In this document: positions 16,721-25,609 of the stretch, piece by piece
How positions within the stretch are numbered: the first letter of the stretch is position 1
How the letters are laid out: the number at the start of each line of letters is the position of its first letter
Source of the DNA: Candidatus Puniceispirillum marinum IMCC1322
Lineage (GTDB): Bacteria > Pseudomonadota > Alphaproteobacteria > Puniceispirillales > Puniceispirillaceae
DNA length: 64,000 nucleotides
Assembly (NCBI RefSeq): GCF_000024465.1
Contig: NC_014010.1
Coordinates: forward strand, 124,001-188,000
Reading direction: 5' to 3'
The notes under the pieces: model-generated
What the model saw: the letters and a program-made list of their open reading frames with translations, nothing else
Databases searched by the model: none
Told to the model about the DNA's origin: nothing
Position numbers and translations under genes: made by a program

Positions 16721-17173
16721 ATGCCTATAAAACATTTACCATCAATTTTTGGAATGCGTCCGCTGGATATTAATCGTGTCTTTCATGAATTAGATAGTCT
16801 TGCGCCGTTAATGTCACACCGGAATAGCGGTGGTAGCATCTATCCGAAGCTCGATATTCGTGCCACAGAAGATGATGTGGAAATTTCCGTTGAGTTGCCA
16901 GGCGTTAAAAGTGATGATGTTACTATTTCAGTGTCTGATAATACGCTGATTATTAGCGGTGAAAAAGCCACCGAAGACGAGCGTGACGAAAAGGATTTTT
17001 ACCTTGTTGAGCGATCCTATGGGGCTTTTGAACGAAGCATTCCATTGAACTTCAAGCCTGATCCAGAAAAGGTGAAAGCTACGTTTGATAATGGTGTTCT
17101 AGTGATTAAAATTGAACAATCACAGGACGATATTACCAAAACCCACGACATAAAAATCACCTCATCCGCATGA
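16721..17173 (+). CDS. Hsp20/alpha-crystallin small heat-shock protein
   Basis: ATP-independent holdase that binds unfolding proteins. From the ATG at 16721 it is 150 residues; AAGGAGG six bases upstream decides this start over a longer reading from 16631. The alpha-crystallin domain spans about residues 40-145, with DIRATEDDVEISVELPG and the conserved A-x-x-x-N-G-V-L signature (ATFDNGVLVIKI). A C-terminal I-x-I-like anchor is visible in HDIKITSSA. An FNR/FixK-type box upstream suggests induction under low oxygen rather than, or as well as, heat. The NnrD-type gene follows after 28 bp. Confidence 0.95.
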   Translation: MPIKHLPSIFGMRPLDINRVFHELDSLAPLMSHRNSGGSIYPKLDIRATEDDVEISVELPGVKSDDVTISVSDNTLIISGEKATEDERDEKDFYLVERSYGAFERSIPLNFKPDPEKVKATFDNGVLVIKIEQSQDDITKTHDIKITSSA

Positions 17174-17201
17174 TGGATGTTGTGGCTGTTACATCTGGAA
17201 T

Positions 17202-18026
17202 ATGGTGATGGTGTGGCAGACCAATAAAGTTGAACTCTGGCTAGATGATTTGCCAGTGCCATCACCATTTGGTAATAAATATGATCGTGGTCATGCGGTC
17301 ATTATTGGCGCGCCTGAGCTAACGGGTGCCACTAGGCTTGCCGCTTCATCATGTGCACGCGTTGGTGCCGGGCTTGTGACAGTGGTGGCGCAAGAGGCCA
17401 ACACCATCTACCGATCGTCATTACCGCCTGAAATCATGGTGAGAGACAATAATTATACAGCGCTGACAACACCTGCAGTCATTCTGGCGGGGTGCGGTGG
17501 CGTTGCCCCACAAATATTTCAGACGCTTCGAACAAGATTTACAGATTGCTTGTGGGTGCTTGATGCAGACGCCATTATAAAGACCTTATCACAAGGCAAA
17601 CGGCCAGAGAAAATGGTAATAACACCACATCAAGGCGAGTTTGATCGTTCATTCCCCAAAACATCTGGAAGCCGAGTGGAACAAGCCCATAAGGTAGCAA
17701 AATTTTACAATAGCATGGTTATTTTAAAGGGTCCCCGCACGGTTATTGCCAGTCCAGACGGTCGGATAGTGGTGAATGTTCATGCTAGCCCCTATCTGGC
17801 AAGCGCTGGAACAGGCGATGTTCTGGCTGGTGTGGTCGCTGGTTTGATTGCACAAGCGATGCCCCCCTTTGAAGCCTGTTGTGCGGCTGTCTGGATACAT
17901 GGTGACGCGGCGCGACGATTTGGCCCTGGCATGGTCGCAGGTGATATCCCGAATTTAGTGCCAAGCATTCTTGGCGATATACTTAAATTGCGTCATGAGA
18001 CCACCGCAGACACAGTACCAACATAG
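17202..18026 (+). CDS. nnrD: ADP-dependent NAD(P)H-hydrate dehydratase, single domain
   Basis: Ribokinase-like YjeF C-terminal domain enzyme that dehydrates NAD(P)HX, a damaged cofactor. Motifs seen: GHAVIIGAPELTGATRLAA at the N-terminus, the VITPHQGEF substrate-site segment, VILKGPRTV, and the phosphate-binding SAGTGDVLAGVVAGL. It is 274 residues, so the epimerase domain that usually forms the N-terminal half of bacterial Nnr (about 500 residues) is absent and must be elsewhere or missing. Several in-frame ATG/GTG codons near 17202 make the exact start uncertain. Confidence 0.88.
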   Translation: MVMVWQTNKVELWLDDLPVPSPFGNKYDRGHAVIIGAPELTGATRLAASSCARVGAGLVTVVAQEANTIYRSSLPPEIMVRDNNYTALTTPAVILAGCGGVAPQIFQTLRTRFTDCLWVLDADAIIKTLSQGKRPEKMVITPHQGEFDRSFPKTSGSRVEQAHKVAKFYNSMVILKGPRTVIASPDGRIVVNVHASPYLASAGTGDVLAGVVAGLIAQAMPPFEACCAAVWIHGDAARRFGPGMVAGDIPNLVPSILGDILKLRHETTADTVPT

Positions 18027-18159
18027 ACATAATGATCCTGATACGCGCTGTTTTGTCATGGCGTAACTATTTTGCATTGTTAAAATATTAGGTGTTCCTC
18101 GGGTTTTGCATTACAGATGGACTGTGCGTTTGTGATCGTCGGTTCTACAGGTGCAATTT

Positions 18160-19080
18160 ATGCTTGTCGTTAGGGGAAATTGGTTAGTTATGTTGCAAGC
18201 AACAGGCATCTGGTTCAGGACAAGATTTACCCCGCGTCAGATCAGCTTCATGCTGATGCTGGTATCGATGATATGCTTGCCGGGTATGGATGCCATCGTT
18301 AAATATATGTCGCAAAGTCTGCCTGTCATGGAAATTATCTGGGCGCGCTATACGGGGCATTTCGTGGTTATACTGCTAGTATTTGCACCCCAATTGTCAA
18401 AAGTGCTCAAAACATCCAATATTAAAATTCAACTGGCTCGCTCTGTTGCTTTGTTTTGTACGACGATGCTGTTTTTTCAGGCTTTGCAATTTATCGAGCA
18501 GGGTCAGGCAACGGCCATCTTTCAGATTGCCCCCATGATCATGACGGTGCTGGCTGTCATATTTCTCAAAGAACGTTTAGGACCACGCCGAATCATTAGT
18601 CTGATTGCCGGATTTGTCGGTGCGATGATCATCATCCAGCCACAGGCAGAACAATTTACCCTTGCCAGTTGTCTGCCGCTTGCCGCAGCTGCTAGCTATG
18701 CTGTCTATTCGATTCTGACACGCTATCTGGGGGCGGCGGAATCTGCCTATACGACATTGATCTACACGGCAGGGTTTGGCGCGATTGTCAGCTCGATCAT
18801 ACTTCCCTTTATATGGGTGCCACCTGAAACAGCTTTCGATATATTTTTGTTGCTGTTGATACCTATGATTGGTGGTATTGGGCATTTAACGCTGATTCAG
18901 GCACTGCAATTGACCGAAGCCAGCGATCTGGCGCCGATGAATTATCTGACGCTGGTCTTTGCCATGGTGTGGGGCGGCTTGATCTTTGCCGAGGTGCCAA
19001 CGCCATCTACGCTGGCAGGTGGCTGTCTCATTGTTGTGTCTGGCTTATATCTCATTCGTCGATCACGTGGCCGTTCATGA
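18160..19080 (+). CDS. EamA/DMT-family transporter
   Basis: Inner-membrane protein of about 306 residues with two EamA repeats and about ten helices; the first repeat starts around residue 30 after a short charged N-terminus. The start is ambiguous between GTG 18151, ATG 18160 and ATG 18190. Typical features include the conserved GQATAIFQIAPMIMTVLAV segment and the second-repeat MNYLTLVFAMVWGGLIF. Substrate unknown. It precedes the YczE-like gene by 21 bp on the same strand and may be co-transcribed with it. Confidence 0.85.
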   Translation: MLVVRGNWLVMLQATGIWFRTRFTPRQISFMLMLVSMICLPGMDAIVKYMSQSLPVMEIIWARYTGHFVVILLVFAPQLSKVLKTSNIKIQLARSVALFCTTMLFFQALQFIEQGQATAIFQIAPMIMTVLAVIFLKERLGPRRIISLIAGFVGAMIIIQPQAEQFTLASCLPLAAAASYAVYSILTRYLGAAESAYTTLIYTAGFGAIVSSIILPFIWVPPETAFDIFLLLLIPMIGGIGHLTLIQALQLTEASDLAPMNYLTLVFAMVWGGLIFAEVPTPSTLAGGCLIVVSGLYLIRRSRGRS

Positions 19081-19101
19081 TGGATCTGAAAGTCAAAAAT
19101 A

Positions 19102-19785
19102 ATGGCGGGTAAGTTTGCATTTCTCTCGATCAAGACAATCCCAACGCTGTTCTGGAGCGCGCCTAAGCCGTTGACCATGCGTCCACCATTACGGTCCTTT
19201 GTGATTTTATGTTTTGGATTGGCTTTGTTTGGTCTTGGTGAGGCACTGTTGATTGCTTCAGCTGCAGGTGTCAGCCCATGGACTGTGTTTGCCGAGGGCG
19301 TGACCAATGTGACAGGCTGGAGCATTGGGCTGGCAACCTTCATCATCAGCGTTTGTGTTCTGCTGACATGGATTCCTTTGCGCCAGATTCCCGGCATTGG
19401 GACAATTGCAAATGCGATTATCATCGCGTTGATGCTGGATTTTTCATTGCCCTATCTGCCCAAACCGGACGGTTTTATGCTTCAATCGCTACAAGCGCTC
19501 ATCGGGGTTCTGGTAACCGGTCTTGGTGGCGGCATCTATCTTATTGCCAATCTGGGGCCAGGGCCGCGTGATGGTCTGATGACGGGGCTTCAACAGCTTA
19601 CCAATTTGCCTATCGCATGGGTGCGTAGCGGTATTGAAATATCGGTTGTGATTATTGGCTGGTATCTGGGCGGTACAGTTGGTCTGGGCACCATATTATT
19701 TGCGTTCCTGATTGGCCCATCGGTAGCCGCCAGCCTGTATGGTTTGCAGGCTTTGTTTGGAAAAAAGCCCGTATCCCAGAGATAA
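19102..19785 (+). CDS. YczE/YyaS/YitT-like integral membrane protein
   Basis: 227 residues with about five or six hydrophobic segments. Family resemblance rests on the LGPGPRDGLMTGLQ segment following a membrane helix and on FGLGEALLIASAAGVSPW, both typical of the YczE branch. The role of this family is not established; some members lie near transporters or regulators. An alternative start is the ATG at 19177, which removes a poorly hydrophobic leader. Followed by a bidirectional terminator. Confidence 0.8.
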   Translation: MAGKFAFLSIKTIPTLFWSAPKPLTMRPPLRSFVILCFGLALFGLGEALLIASAAGVSPWTVFAEGVTNVTGWSIGLATFIISVCVLLTWIPLRQIPGIGTIANAIIIALMLDFSLPYLPKPDGFMLQSLQALIGVLVTGLGGGIYLIANLGPGPRDGLMTGLQQLTNLPIAWVRSGIEISVVIIGWYLGGTVGLGTILFAFLIGPSVAASLYGLQALFGKKPVSQR

Positions 19786-19797
19786 ATTTCAGACATA

Positions 19798-19821
19798 AAA
19801 GCGCGCCCCTCAGCGCGCTTT
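19798..19821. terminator. bidirectional intrinsic terminator
   Basis: AAAGCGCGC (19798-19806) and GCGCGCTTT (19813-19821) form a 9-bp stem with A/T-rich flanks on both sides, between the convergent YczE-like gene and the secreted-protein gene. It suits termination from both strands. Confidence 0.8.
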
Positions 19822-19856
19822 GTTATATGTGTTTTGGATCGTTAGTAATGAAGTGG

Positions 19857-20696
19857 TTATCTATTTGTAACCACAAACGAGCCTGAAAAGGGGCCACTTC
19901 CTACATCATTAGGGACGGTATCGCCATCTTCATTGAAGAACTGCACACCATAATTCGTGATGTTGAAGTTAAACTGCATATTGATGGTATCCGCCGATAT
20001 GGTGAAAGGGTTGGTCAAATTGATAAGCCCAACCAACCGATCAGCATTTGTACATAGCACCTTATTGCCGCGGCCTGTCACAACAGTTTCTTTGTCCAAT
20101 GCACCAGGTTTATCGAGAGAAGCGCTGGTGATATAGGCGCTGATTGTTCCTACATCTACAGGCGCATCAAGATATTCTGGATCACATGCATTAGAGCCAC
20201 TGCTTGGATCATCTTCGCCAAAATTTTTCAAAGACTCTGAAAAATTGACCGATGGGCCAGTAGTATTCAGGTCCTGATCAGCTTCGCTGTAATAGGTATT
20301 GGTGCCATCATTAAAAGACGCCCGTAACCCAAACGTAGTACCCATAACCATATATGGGTATTTATAGGTGCCATTGGCTGGTCTGGTAGATACACCGTCA
20401 AGCTCTGTATTGCCACCAATTACCGATACGAAATCATAGGTAAAACCAGCGGTATTTACAAAAGTCGTCGAACATACGTCACGGTTAAAGCTTGTTCCTG
20501 TCATCGGGTTTGCCGTGCAAACACCCATCTCATAGATCACGACTTCATAGCGCTCAGGCGTTGTCCGGCATACTGAACCAGTTTCAAATACACCTTCACA
20601 TACGGGTGTGTAGCCACTATCGGTAACAGCATAGCTAAGATGTGCACATGACAGAGCCATAAAAAGGGCGGTTAAATATATAGTAATCTGTTTCAT
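19857..20696 (-). CDS. secreted cysteine-rich protein paired with the inverse-autotransporter barrel
   Basis: 279 residues from the ATG at 20696, selected because it begins a textbook signal peptide (KQITIYLTALFMALSCAHL, cut after SYA); the upstream in-frame extension overlaps the barrel gene in another frame. The mature protein is rich in Thr, Asn, Gly and Tyr with about seven cysteines (VCEGVF, VCRTTP, VCTANP, VCSTTF, NACDPEY, VLCTNAD), and looks like a beta-sandwich surface protein. No family recognised. Its ATG lies one base after the barrel stop, so it is translationally coupled. It could be a separately encoded passenger or partner of that barrel. That is inference. Confidence 0.6.
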   Translation of the reverse strand: MKQITIYLTALFMALSCAHLSYAVTDSGYTPVCEGVFETGSVCRTTPERYEVVIYEMGVCTANPMTGTSFNRDVCSTTFVNTAGFTYDFVSVIGGNTELDGVSTRPANGTYKYPYMVMGTTFGLRASFNDGTNTYYSEADQDLNTTGPSVNFSESLKNFGEDDPSSGSNACDPEYLDAPVDVGTISAYITSASLDKPGALDKETVVTGRGNKVLCTNADRLVGLINLTNPFTISADTINMQFNFNITNYGVQFFNEDGDTVPNDVGSGPFSGSFVVTNR

Positions 20697-20697
20697 C

Positions 20698-21687
20698 TTA
20701 GACGCCTCCCGCGCTAGATGAGAAGCCGCTTTCGACGACGATTTGGTTTTTACGGCGCACTTTATCAAGCAAGTGGGCTTTCATTGATGTTGAAGCAAAA
20801 GCTTCGTCGGCAATGAAAGGGGCGTCATTGATGACCTTGTCAATTTCACCTAACTTGAATTTATAGGTCACATTGACGAAATCGATATCTTTGGCGTTAT
20901 CCAAATCTTTGCGGCCGGCCTCAAGCATCATATTTGGCATAATAGGTGCGGCAAGTTGAAGGCTGTATGTCTTGCCTTTTGTGTCGGCCCCCTTCTTGCC
21001 ATCCCAATTCCACGATTTTGCAAATATACGGGCTGTCGGAATGTAAGGCACCTGACCACCAATTTCGATTTCATAACCGCCTAATGCATGTTCCTGAGTG
21101 CCGTTTAACCCCTTTTCCCAGCCGGAAATAGCGACATATTTATTGGCGGTGATTTCAAATGCGGCATTTTTCATCTCGCCGCCAATGCTGGCACGTTGAT
21201 GACCAAATTTAATTTCATGATCATAGAAAACATTGATGCCATACATCCAGCTTTCGTCATCACTCAAGAACCGGCGGCCAACGCCCAAATTCACCGTGTC
21301 GCGGTTTTTCTTGGCCAAGAATGATCCTTGGAAGAAATCGAGCTTTCCATTGGATAAACCGCCGCCGAGTGCACGCACCGTCGAGATTGTAAAGCTGGGT
21401 TTGCTGCTATCGGCACCTTCAATCGTCAACTCATTATTGGCATCAGCATTATCAAACATATTGCTGAAACCTGTTTCCAAAGAACGGAAGGTTTTTTGTA
21501 ATACTTCGTTTTTCAGAAAACTGACAGTTGATGATTCTGGATTTGCAGAGTTTTCTGCAGCGTTTTTGGCAACTTCGGCTGACAGTTTTTTCAGATAATC
21601 CGTATCTTGCATAATGCCTGACGCGGATGTCGCACTTGCGCATGCAAGTGACCCTGCAAGCACTAGCGCTGTATAATGGTGTTTCAT
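20698..21687 (-). CDS. inverse-autotransporter (intimin/invasin-type) beta-barrel protein
   Basis: 329 residues with a signal peptide (MKHHYTALVLAGSLACASA), a helical periplasmic segment, then a 12-strand-type barrel. Recognisable features are VGRRFLSDDESWMYGINVFY followed by DHE, the classic inverse-autotransporter barrel motif, and the linker LLDKVRRKNQIVVESGF that normally leads into Ig-like passenger domains. Here the protein ends seven residues later, so no passenger is attached. Outer-membrane location follows from the family. AAGGAG precedes the ATG. The secreted protein downstream begins one base after the stop. Confidence 0.82.
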   Translation of the reverse strand: MKHHYTALVLAGSLACASATSASGIMQDTDYLKKLSAEVAKNAAENSANPESSTVSFLKNEVLQKTFRSLETGFSNMFDNADANNELTIEGADSSKPSFTISTVRALGGGLSNGKLDFFQGSFLAKKNRDTVNLGVGRRFLSDDESWMYGINVFYDHEIKFGHQRASIGGEMKNAAFEITANKYVAISGWEKGLNGTQEHALGGYEIEIGGQVPYIPTARIFAKSWNWDGKKGADTKGKTYSLQLAAPIMPNMMLEAGRKDLDNAKDIDFVNVTYKFKLGEIDKVINDAPFIADEAFASTSMKAHLLDKVRRKNQIVVESGFSSSAGGV

Positions 21688-21816
21688 GGATTTCTCCTTA
21701 AATTAGCAATAAATAATTTATAGATAGTTGATTATAATGTCAAAGCTTGAACCTGTAGAGCAGGGCCTTGTTATCAGCGCTGGATTTGCATTAGGGTAAA
21801 GATCATAAAAAGAAAT

Positions 21817-22176
21817 ATGAGTATGGCCGCTACAATGAAAAACAACCTGACAATTTATGCCCTAAAGACCTGTGATAGTTCTAAAAAGGCAATTTCGTCA
21901 TTACGCGTGGCTGGACATGAGGTTTTGGTTGTGGATGTGCGCGCCGATGGTGTTTCTGATGATCTGTTGGCCAGTTGGCTGGCGCTACATGGTGCCGATG
22001 TCATGATTAATCGAAAATCAACAACATGGCGCAATTTTGATGAGGCCACCAAGGCTGAATCCCCGCTTGCCTTATTACGCGCTCATCCGACACTGATGAA
22101 ACGTCCGGTGATTGTTGATGGCGATCATGTTCATGTCGGCTGGGGCAAAGATGTGCAAACAGCATTTAGCATATAA
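21817..22176 (+). CDS. ArsC/Spx/YffB-family thioredoxin-fold protein
   Basis: About 113-119 residues depending on whether ATG 21817 or ATG 21835 is used. The N-terminus TIYALKTCDSSKKAISSL matches the ArsC/YffB loop, with a single cysteine followed by D-S-S-K-K; the RPVIVDGDHVHVGW segment is the conserved C-terminal strand with the cis-proline. Family members include arsenate reductases and uncharacterised YffB-like proteins; the spacing here favours YffB-like. Cytoplasmic. Divergent from the barrel operon. Confidence 0.82.
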   Translation: MSMAATMKNNLTIYALKTCDSSKKAISSLRVAGHEVLVVDVRADGVSDDLLASWLALHGADVMINRKSTTWRNFDEATKAESPLALLRAHPTLMKRPVIVDGDHVHVGWGKDVQTAFSI

Positions 22177-22343
22177 TGCCTGACAATCTTGATTTTCTAG
22201 TACTATCATACCCTGAAATGCGGACTGACTCAAAGTAATGCCCGAGCTGTTATTTGGGCTAGTATGTGCCGCCCTAATCGTGCATATCTGAAAACGTAAC
22301 GGCGTTGAAGATTTATTCAATCCAGACATAGTGAGGAGTTTCT

Positions 22344-22724
22344 ATGGCCAAAACACGTGTTGCTATGGAGCTTGGGATGGGAACATCGCTACGCGCCGAA
22401 GATTATACAAAAGCGGCTGTGCGTGCCTTGAAAGATGCGCTTTGGCATAATTCGCTTTCAGTGGCTGATGCTTTTGGGTTTCCGCGTGATGCCATGATTG
22501 TCGATATCGAAATAGCGGTGCAAAAACCGGATGCAGTTGATACCAATGCGGTTAAAGCCGTTCTGCCCTATGGTAAGGGGGCAGTTACGGTCGTGAAAGG
22601 TGGGTTAGATGTGCCCAAGCCCGATGGTGCCGGTAAAACGATTATAGCCAATGCCGCGGTGCTGGTTTCGTTCGACATGGAACGTCGCCATCATGCTGTT
22701 ATTCAGCCGGAGGCAGGCCGATGA
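22344..22724 (+). CDS. Lin0512-family protein, first copy
   Basis: 126 residues of the Lin0512/CHP02058 family of unknown function. Signature segments: MELGMGTSLRAEDYTKAA at the N-terminus and the central EIAVQKPDAVD. GAGGAG precedes the ATG. It is the first of two tandem paralogues; the second begins inside its stop codon (ATGA overlap), implying coupled translation and perhaps a heteromer. Known family members form small ring-shaped alpha/beta oligomers by homology; no activity can be assigned. Confidence 0.85.
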   Translation: MAKTRVAMELGMGTSLRAEDYTKAAVRALKDALWHNSLSVADAFGFPRDAMIVDIEIAVQKPDAVDTNAVKAVLPYGKGAVTVVKGGLDVPKPDGAGKTIIANAAVLVSFDMERRHHAVIQPEAGR

Positions 22725-23095
22725 AACGTATCATTCTTGAAATGGGGATGGGCAACGATCTTTATGGTGAGGATTATACCAAGGCCGCATGTCGTGCTGT
22801 GCAGGATGCTTTGCATCATAGTTCTTTGATCTTGTTTCGCTCGCTAGGGTTCGATCATGCCGATATGAGTGTCAAGGTTACGATTGGTGTGCAAAAACCA
22901 GACAATGTTGATTGCGATGCCGTTGCGGCAACCTTGCCACGCGGACATGCACAGGTCATAGCGGTCAAGGGCGGTCAGAATGTGACTGATCCAGAGCATG
23001 ATACGGTTTCGGTGATTGCGACGGCGGCTGTCGAGGCTTATCTTGACATTGATGCGAATGACTGGGCGTTATCGACGTCTTCCAATACACGATAA
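22721..23095 (+). CDS. Lin0512-family protein, second copy
   Basis: 124 residues, alignable along its full length with the preceding gene: LEMGMGNDLYGEDYTKAA and TIGVQKPDNVDCDAVAATLP replace the corresponding segments. Starts at 22721 within the stop of the first copy. The EamA transporter at 23102 follows after six bases, so all three probably share a transcript. Function unknown. Confidence 0.85.
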   Translation: MKRIILEMGMGNDLYGEDYTKAACRAVQDALHHSSLILFRSLGFDHADMSVKVTIGVQKPDNVDCDAVAATLPRGHAQVIAVKGGQNVTDPEHDTVSVIATAAVEAYLDIDANDWALSTSSNTR

Positions 23096-23101
23096 TCGCT
23101 T

Positions 23102-23971
23102 ATGAAGCTGTTTGATTATTTCCTTTATGCCGTTGTTGTTTTTGGTTGGTCCACAAGCTGGTTCCCGCTGAAAATGCAACTTGGCGTCGTGGCACCTGAA
23201 GTGTCGCTATTCTGGCGATTTCTGATTGCAAGCTTCTTGATGTTTGTCATCAGCTTTGCCTCCAAACAAACATTGCGTTTTGGATGGCGAACGCATCTGC
23301 GGATTGCCGCGCTTGGTCTATGTCTGTTTTCCGGTAATTTTACACTGTTCTATTATGCCGGACTTCAAACGACATCTGGCTTGCTGGCCGTGATGTTTTC
23401 AATAGCGTCACTGATTAATGTACTGATGGTGGCAGCCTTAACCCGTTCAGCGCCAAAGCCAGCGCATATCATTGCTGCGCTGGTTGGGATTGGCGGCGTG
23501 TGCCTGTTATTCTGGCCAGAGCTTCAGATTTCTGAAACGGCGGTTACAACGATCCTGTTATGCTTTATGGGCACTATGTTTTTCTGTACAGGCAATATGG
23601 TGTCGGCGTCGGCACAGAAAGCCGGTTTTCCCGTCATTGGCACGGCGAGCTGGGGTATGCTGTATGGGGCTTGCTATCTGGGTATTTTTTCGGCAATCCG
23701 CGGGCAGGCCTTTATCATTGAGGCAACGCCTGTCTATGTGGGTAGTCTGATCTGGCTGGCGCTGATTTCGTCGGTATTTACTTTTACGGCCTTTTTGATG
23801 TTGATTGGTCGTATCGGGGCAGGGCGCACCGGCTATGCAACGGTCATTTTTCCGGTTTTTGCTTTGTTGATATCGACGTTTCTTGAGTCTTACATATGGA
23901 CGTGGTTTTCATTAAGCGGTCTGGCTTTAGTGGTGCTTGGCAATGTCATCATGGTGCGTGCACGCGATTAG
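23102..23971 (+). CDS. EamA/DMT-family transporter
   Basis: 289-residue inner-membrane protein with ten predicted helices in two EamA halves; the FGWSTSWFPLKMQLGVVAPEV opening is the usual start of the family (seen here as FGWSTSWFPLK then APEVSLFWRFL). It follows the Lin0512 pair closely and is convergent with the DUF3429 gene, whose stop lies six bases from its own. Substrate unknown. Confidence 0.88.
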   Translation: MKLFDYFLYAVVVFGWSTSWFPLKMQLGVVAPEVSLFWRFLIASFLMFVISFASKQTLRFGWRTHLRIAALGLCLFSGNFTLFYYAGLQTTSGLLAVMFSIASLINVLMVAALTRSAPKPAHIIAALVGIGGVCLLFWPELQISETAVTTILLCFMGTMFFCTGNMVSASAQKAGFPVIGTASWGMLYGACYLGIFSAIRGQAFIIEATPVYVGSLIWLALISSVFTFTAFLMLIGRIGAGRTGYATVIFPVFALLISTFLESYIWTWFSLSGLALVVLGNVIMVRARD

Positions 23972-23977
23972 GGATGT

Positions 23978-24415
23978 TTAGGCCAGAAGCATAGATGACA
24001 GGCAAATAACAGCACCAGCCGTTAATCCATGGCGCAGACGCATATACCAAGCCGGAATCAAGCCCTTTAAAAACGCCTGCCGGTCAACCGACCAGGCCAA
24101 TCCATAAAGTGGAATCAGGCCAAGAAGCCTGAACTCAACATCAAAAACCAACAAGGTCGGCCATGCCAGCAAAGCCGGTGTAATCGACCAGACATACCAT
24201 GCTGGATGACGGTCATCCTGCATCGCCAGTCCCCAGTGGACAGCACCCAGAAATGACAGAATGATTGCCGCATAGGTGGTGCCACCCAGCAAGCCATATA
24301 AGACTAGAACCGAAATGCCGCTATGCGCGCCAATTGCGGCTATGCCAAAAGGAATCACGCCAGCCCAGCCAAGCAATAAAGGCATTTGCGGCATAATTTC
24401 AGATTTATCATTCAT
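23978..24415 (-). CDS. DUF3429-family membrane protein
   Basis: 145 residues with about five hydrophobic segments. The family hallmark is LSFLGAVHWGLAM in the middle and the GLIPAWYMRLRHGLTA segment near the C-terminus, both seen here. DUF3429 proteins are widespread in proteobacteria with no defined role. It is followed on the same strand, upstream in sequence, by another EamA exporter with a 31-bp gap. Confidence 0.82.
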   Translation of the reverse strand: MNDKSEIMPQMPLLLGWAGVIPFGIAAIGAHSGISVLVLYGLLGGTTYAAIILSFLGAVHWGLAMQDDRHPAWYVWSITPALLAWPTLLVFDVEFRLLGLIPLYGLAWSVDRQAFLKGLIPAWYMRLRHGLTAGAVICLSSMLLA

Positions 24416-24446
24416 CAGATGATGGCTCCGGTTAGAGATTGTTCTG

Positions 24447-25328
24447 TCATTGAGGTGATCTGCTGGATAGTGTCTTACGGGTAAAAATTGTCATCATGAC
24501 AACGGCAAGCATGACTGTCACACCACCAATGATTTCCATTAAGCTTAGCGCTTCACCAAGAAAAAGCCATGGCCAGATTGGACCAAGAACGCTCTCAATA
24601 AGAACTAGTAAGCTGACCTCTGCGGCGGGAACATAGCTGGCGCCCCAAGTTACAAAGGCAATGCCGATTCCAATAGTGAAGGCGCCCATAAACAATATGA
24701 TGCCAAGATCACGAGGGGTAACCTCCAGGCCAATGCCGGTTACACCATTTGCAACCAAGCCTATAAGAAAGGCAAATATCCCGCCAAGAAATGTCCCGCC
24801 AAGAACATCTTGCTTGCGACTGCGTCGAGCCAGAACCAGCATCACGGCAAAGCACAGGGCTGAAACAAGTGCCAGTAGATTGCCAAACGTGCGTCCCATC
24901 TCAATGCCATCACCAATCATCAAGCCGACGCCAAATATGGCCCCAATCATGGCAAACCATGTAACTGGATGCGGTTTTTCGCCAATCCAGACCCAGCCAA
25001 TAATTGCCGCCATAAAGGGTGCAATGGTCAAAATGAACAAAGTTGAGGCAACCGAAGTGTACAGCATTGAAAAGACATAGGTTGAAAATGCGATTGATAG
25101 CATCGTTCCCATGGCAACATCATGTCGATCAAGTCCGCGCAGAAAACTAACCAAGCCGACACGACGACGCAGACAACAGACCAAAGCAACCATGGCGCAC
25201 AGACTTATCGATCTATACATCAAAATCTGAAAGCCATCGGCAGTTTCGATCAGGCGCATACATAGACCGACAAAGCTCATGCAGGTGCCACCAAGAAGAA
25301 CTAATAACATAGCGGACTGTTTTTGCAT
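24447..25328 (-). CDS. EamA/DMT-family transporter
   Basis: 293 residues, ten-helix EamA architecture; LFILTIAPFMAAIIGW and AEVSLLVLIESVLGPIWPW are the conserved repeat ends. An AAGAGAG element precedes the ATG at 25328. It is divergent from the nuo operon; the 281-bp space between them (25329-25609) is A/T-rich and must hold both promoters, but I could not pick convincing hexamers. Substrate unknown. Confidence 0.88.
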   Translation of the reverse strand: MQKQSAMLLVLLGGTCMSFVGLCMRLIETADGFQILMYRSISLCAMVALVCCLRRRVGLVSFLRGLDRHDVAMGTMLSIAFSTYVFSMLYTSVASTLFILTIAPFMAAIIGWVWIGEKPHPVTWFAMIGAIFGVGLMIGDGIEMGRTFGNLLALVSALCFAVMLVLARRSRKQDVLGGTFLGGIFAFLIGLVANGVTGIGLEVTPRDLGIILFMGAFTIGIGIAFVTWGASYVPAAEVSLLVLIESVLGPIWPWLFLGEALSLMEIIGGVTVMLAVVMMTIFTRKTLSSRSPQ

Positions 25329-25609
25329 GGACGCTCTCTTAACTTTACTAACATCTGCTTATCATCGGACAGCCGCTTTTCCAATGGAAATACAAAAACA
25401 ACTATACTTAATATATTAAGTTTTAGATGTAAGTATGTGGGCATATTGATGCGAACTTATCTGCATAACTGCGAATGCAAATCGTTATTATTTGCAGAAT
25501 GCTTTAATGCACTGCCTATTTGTAAAAAAAGCCAGATGTTGCTTGCTTTTACGCGGGCGCTGACTTATTTCAAAGGCAACAGTTTCGTGGTTTTTTGCGG
25601 GAGAAAAAA

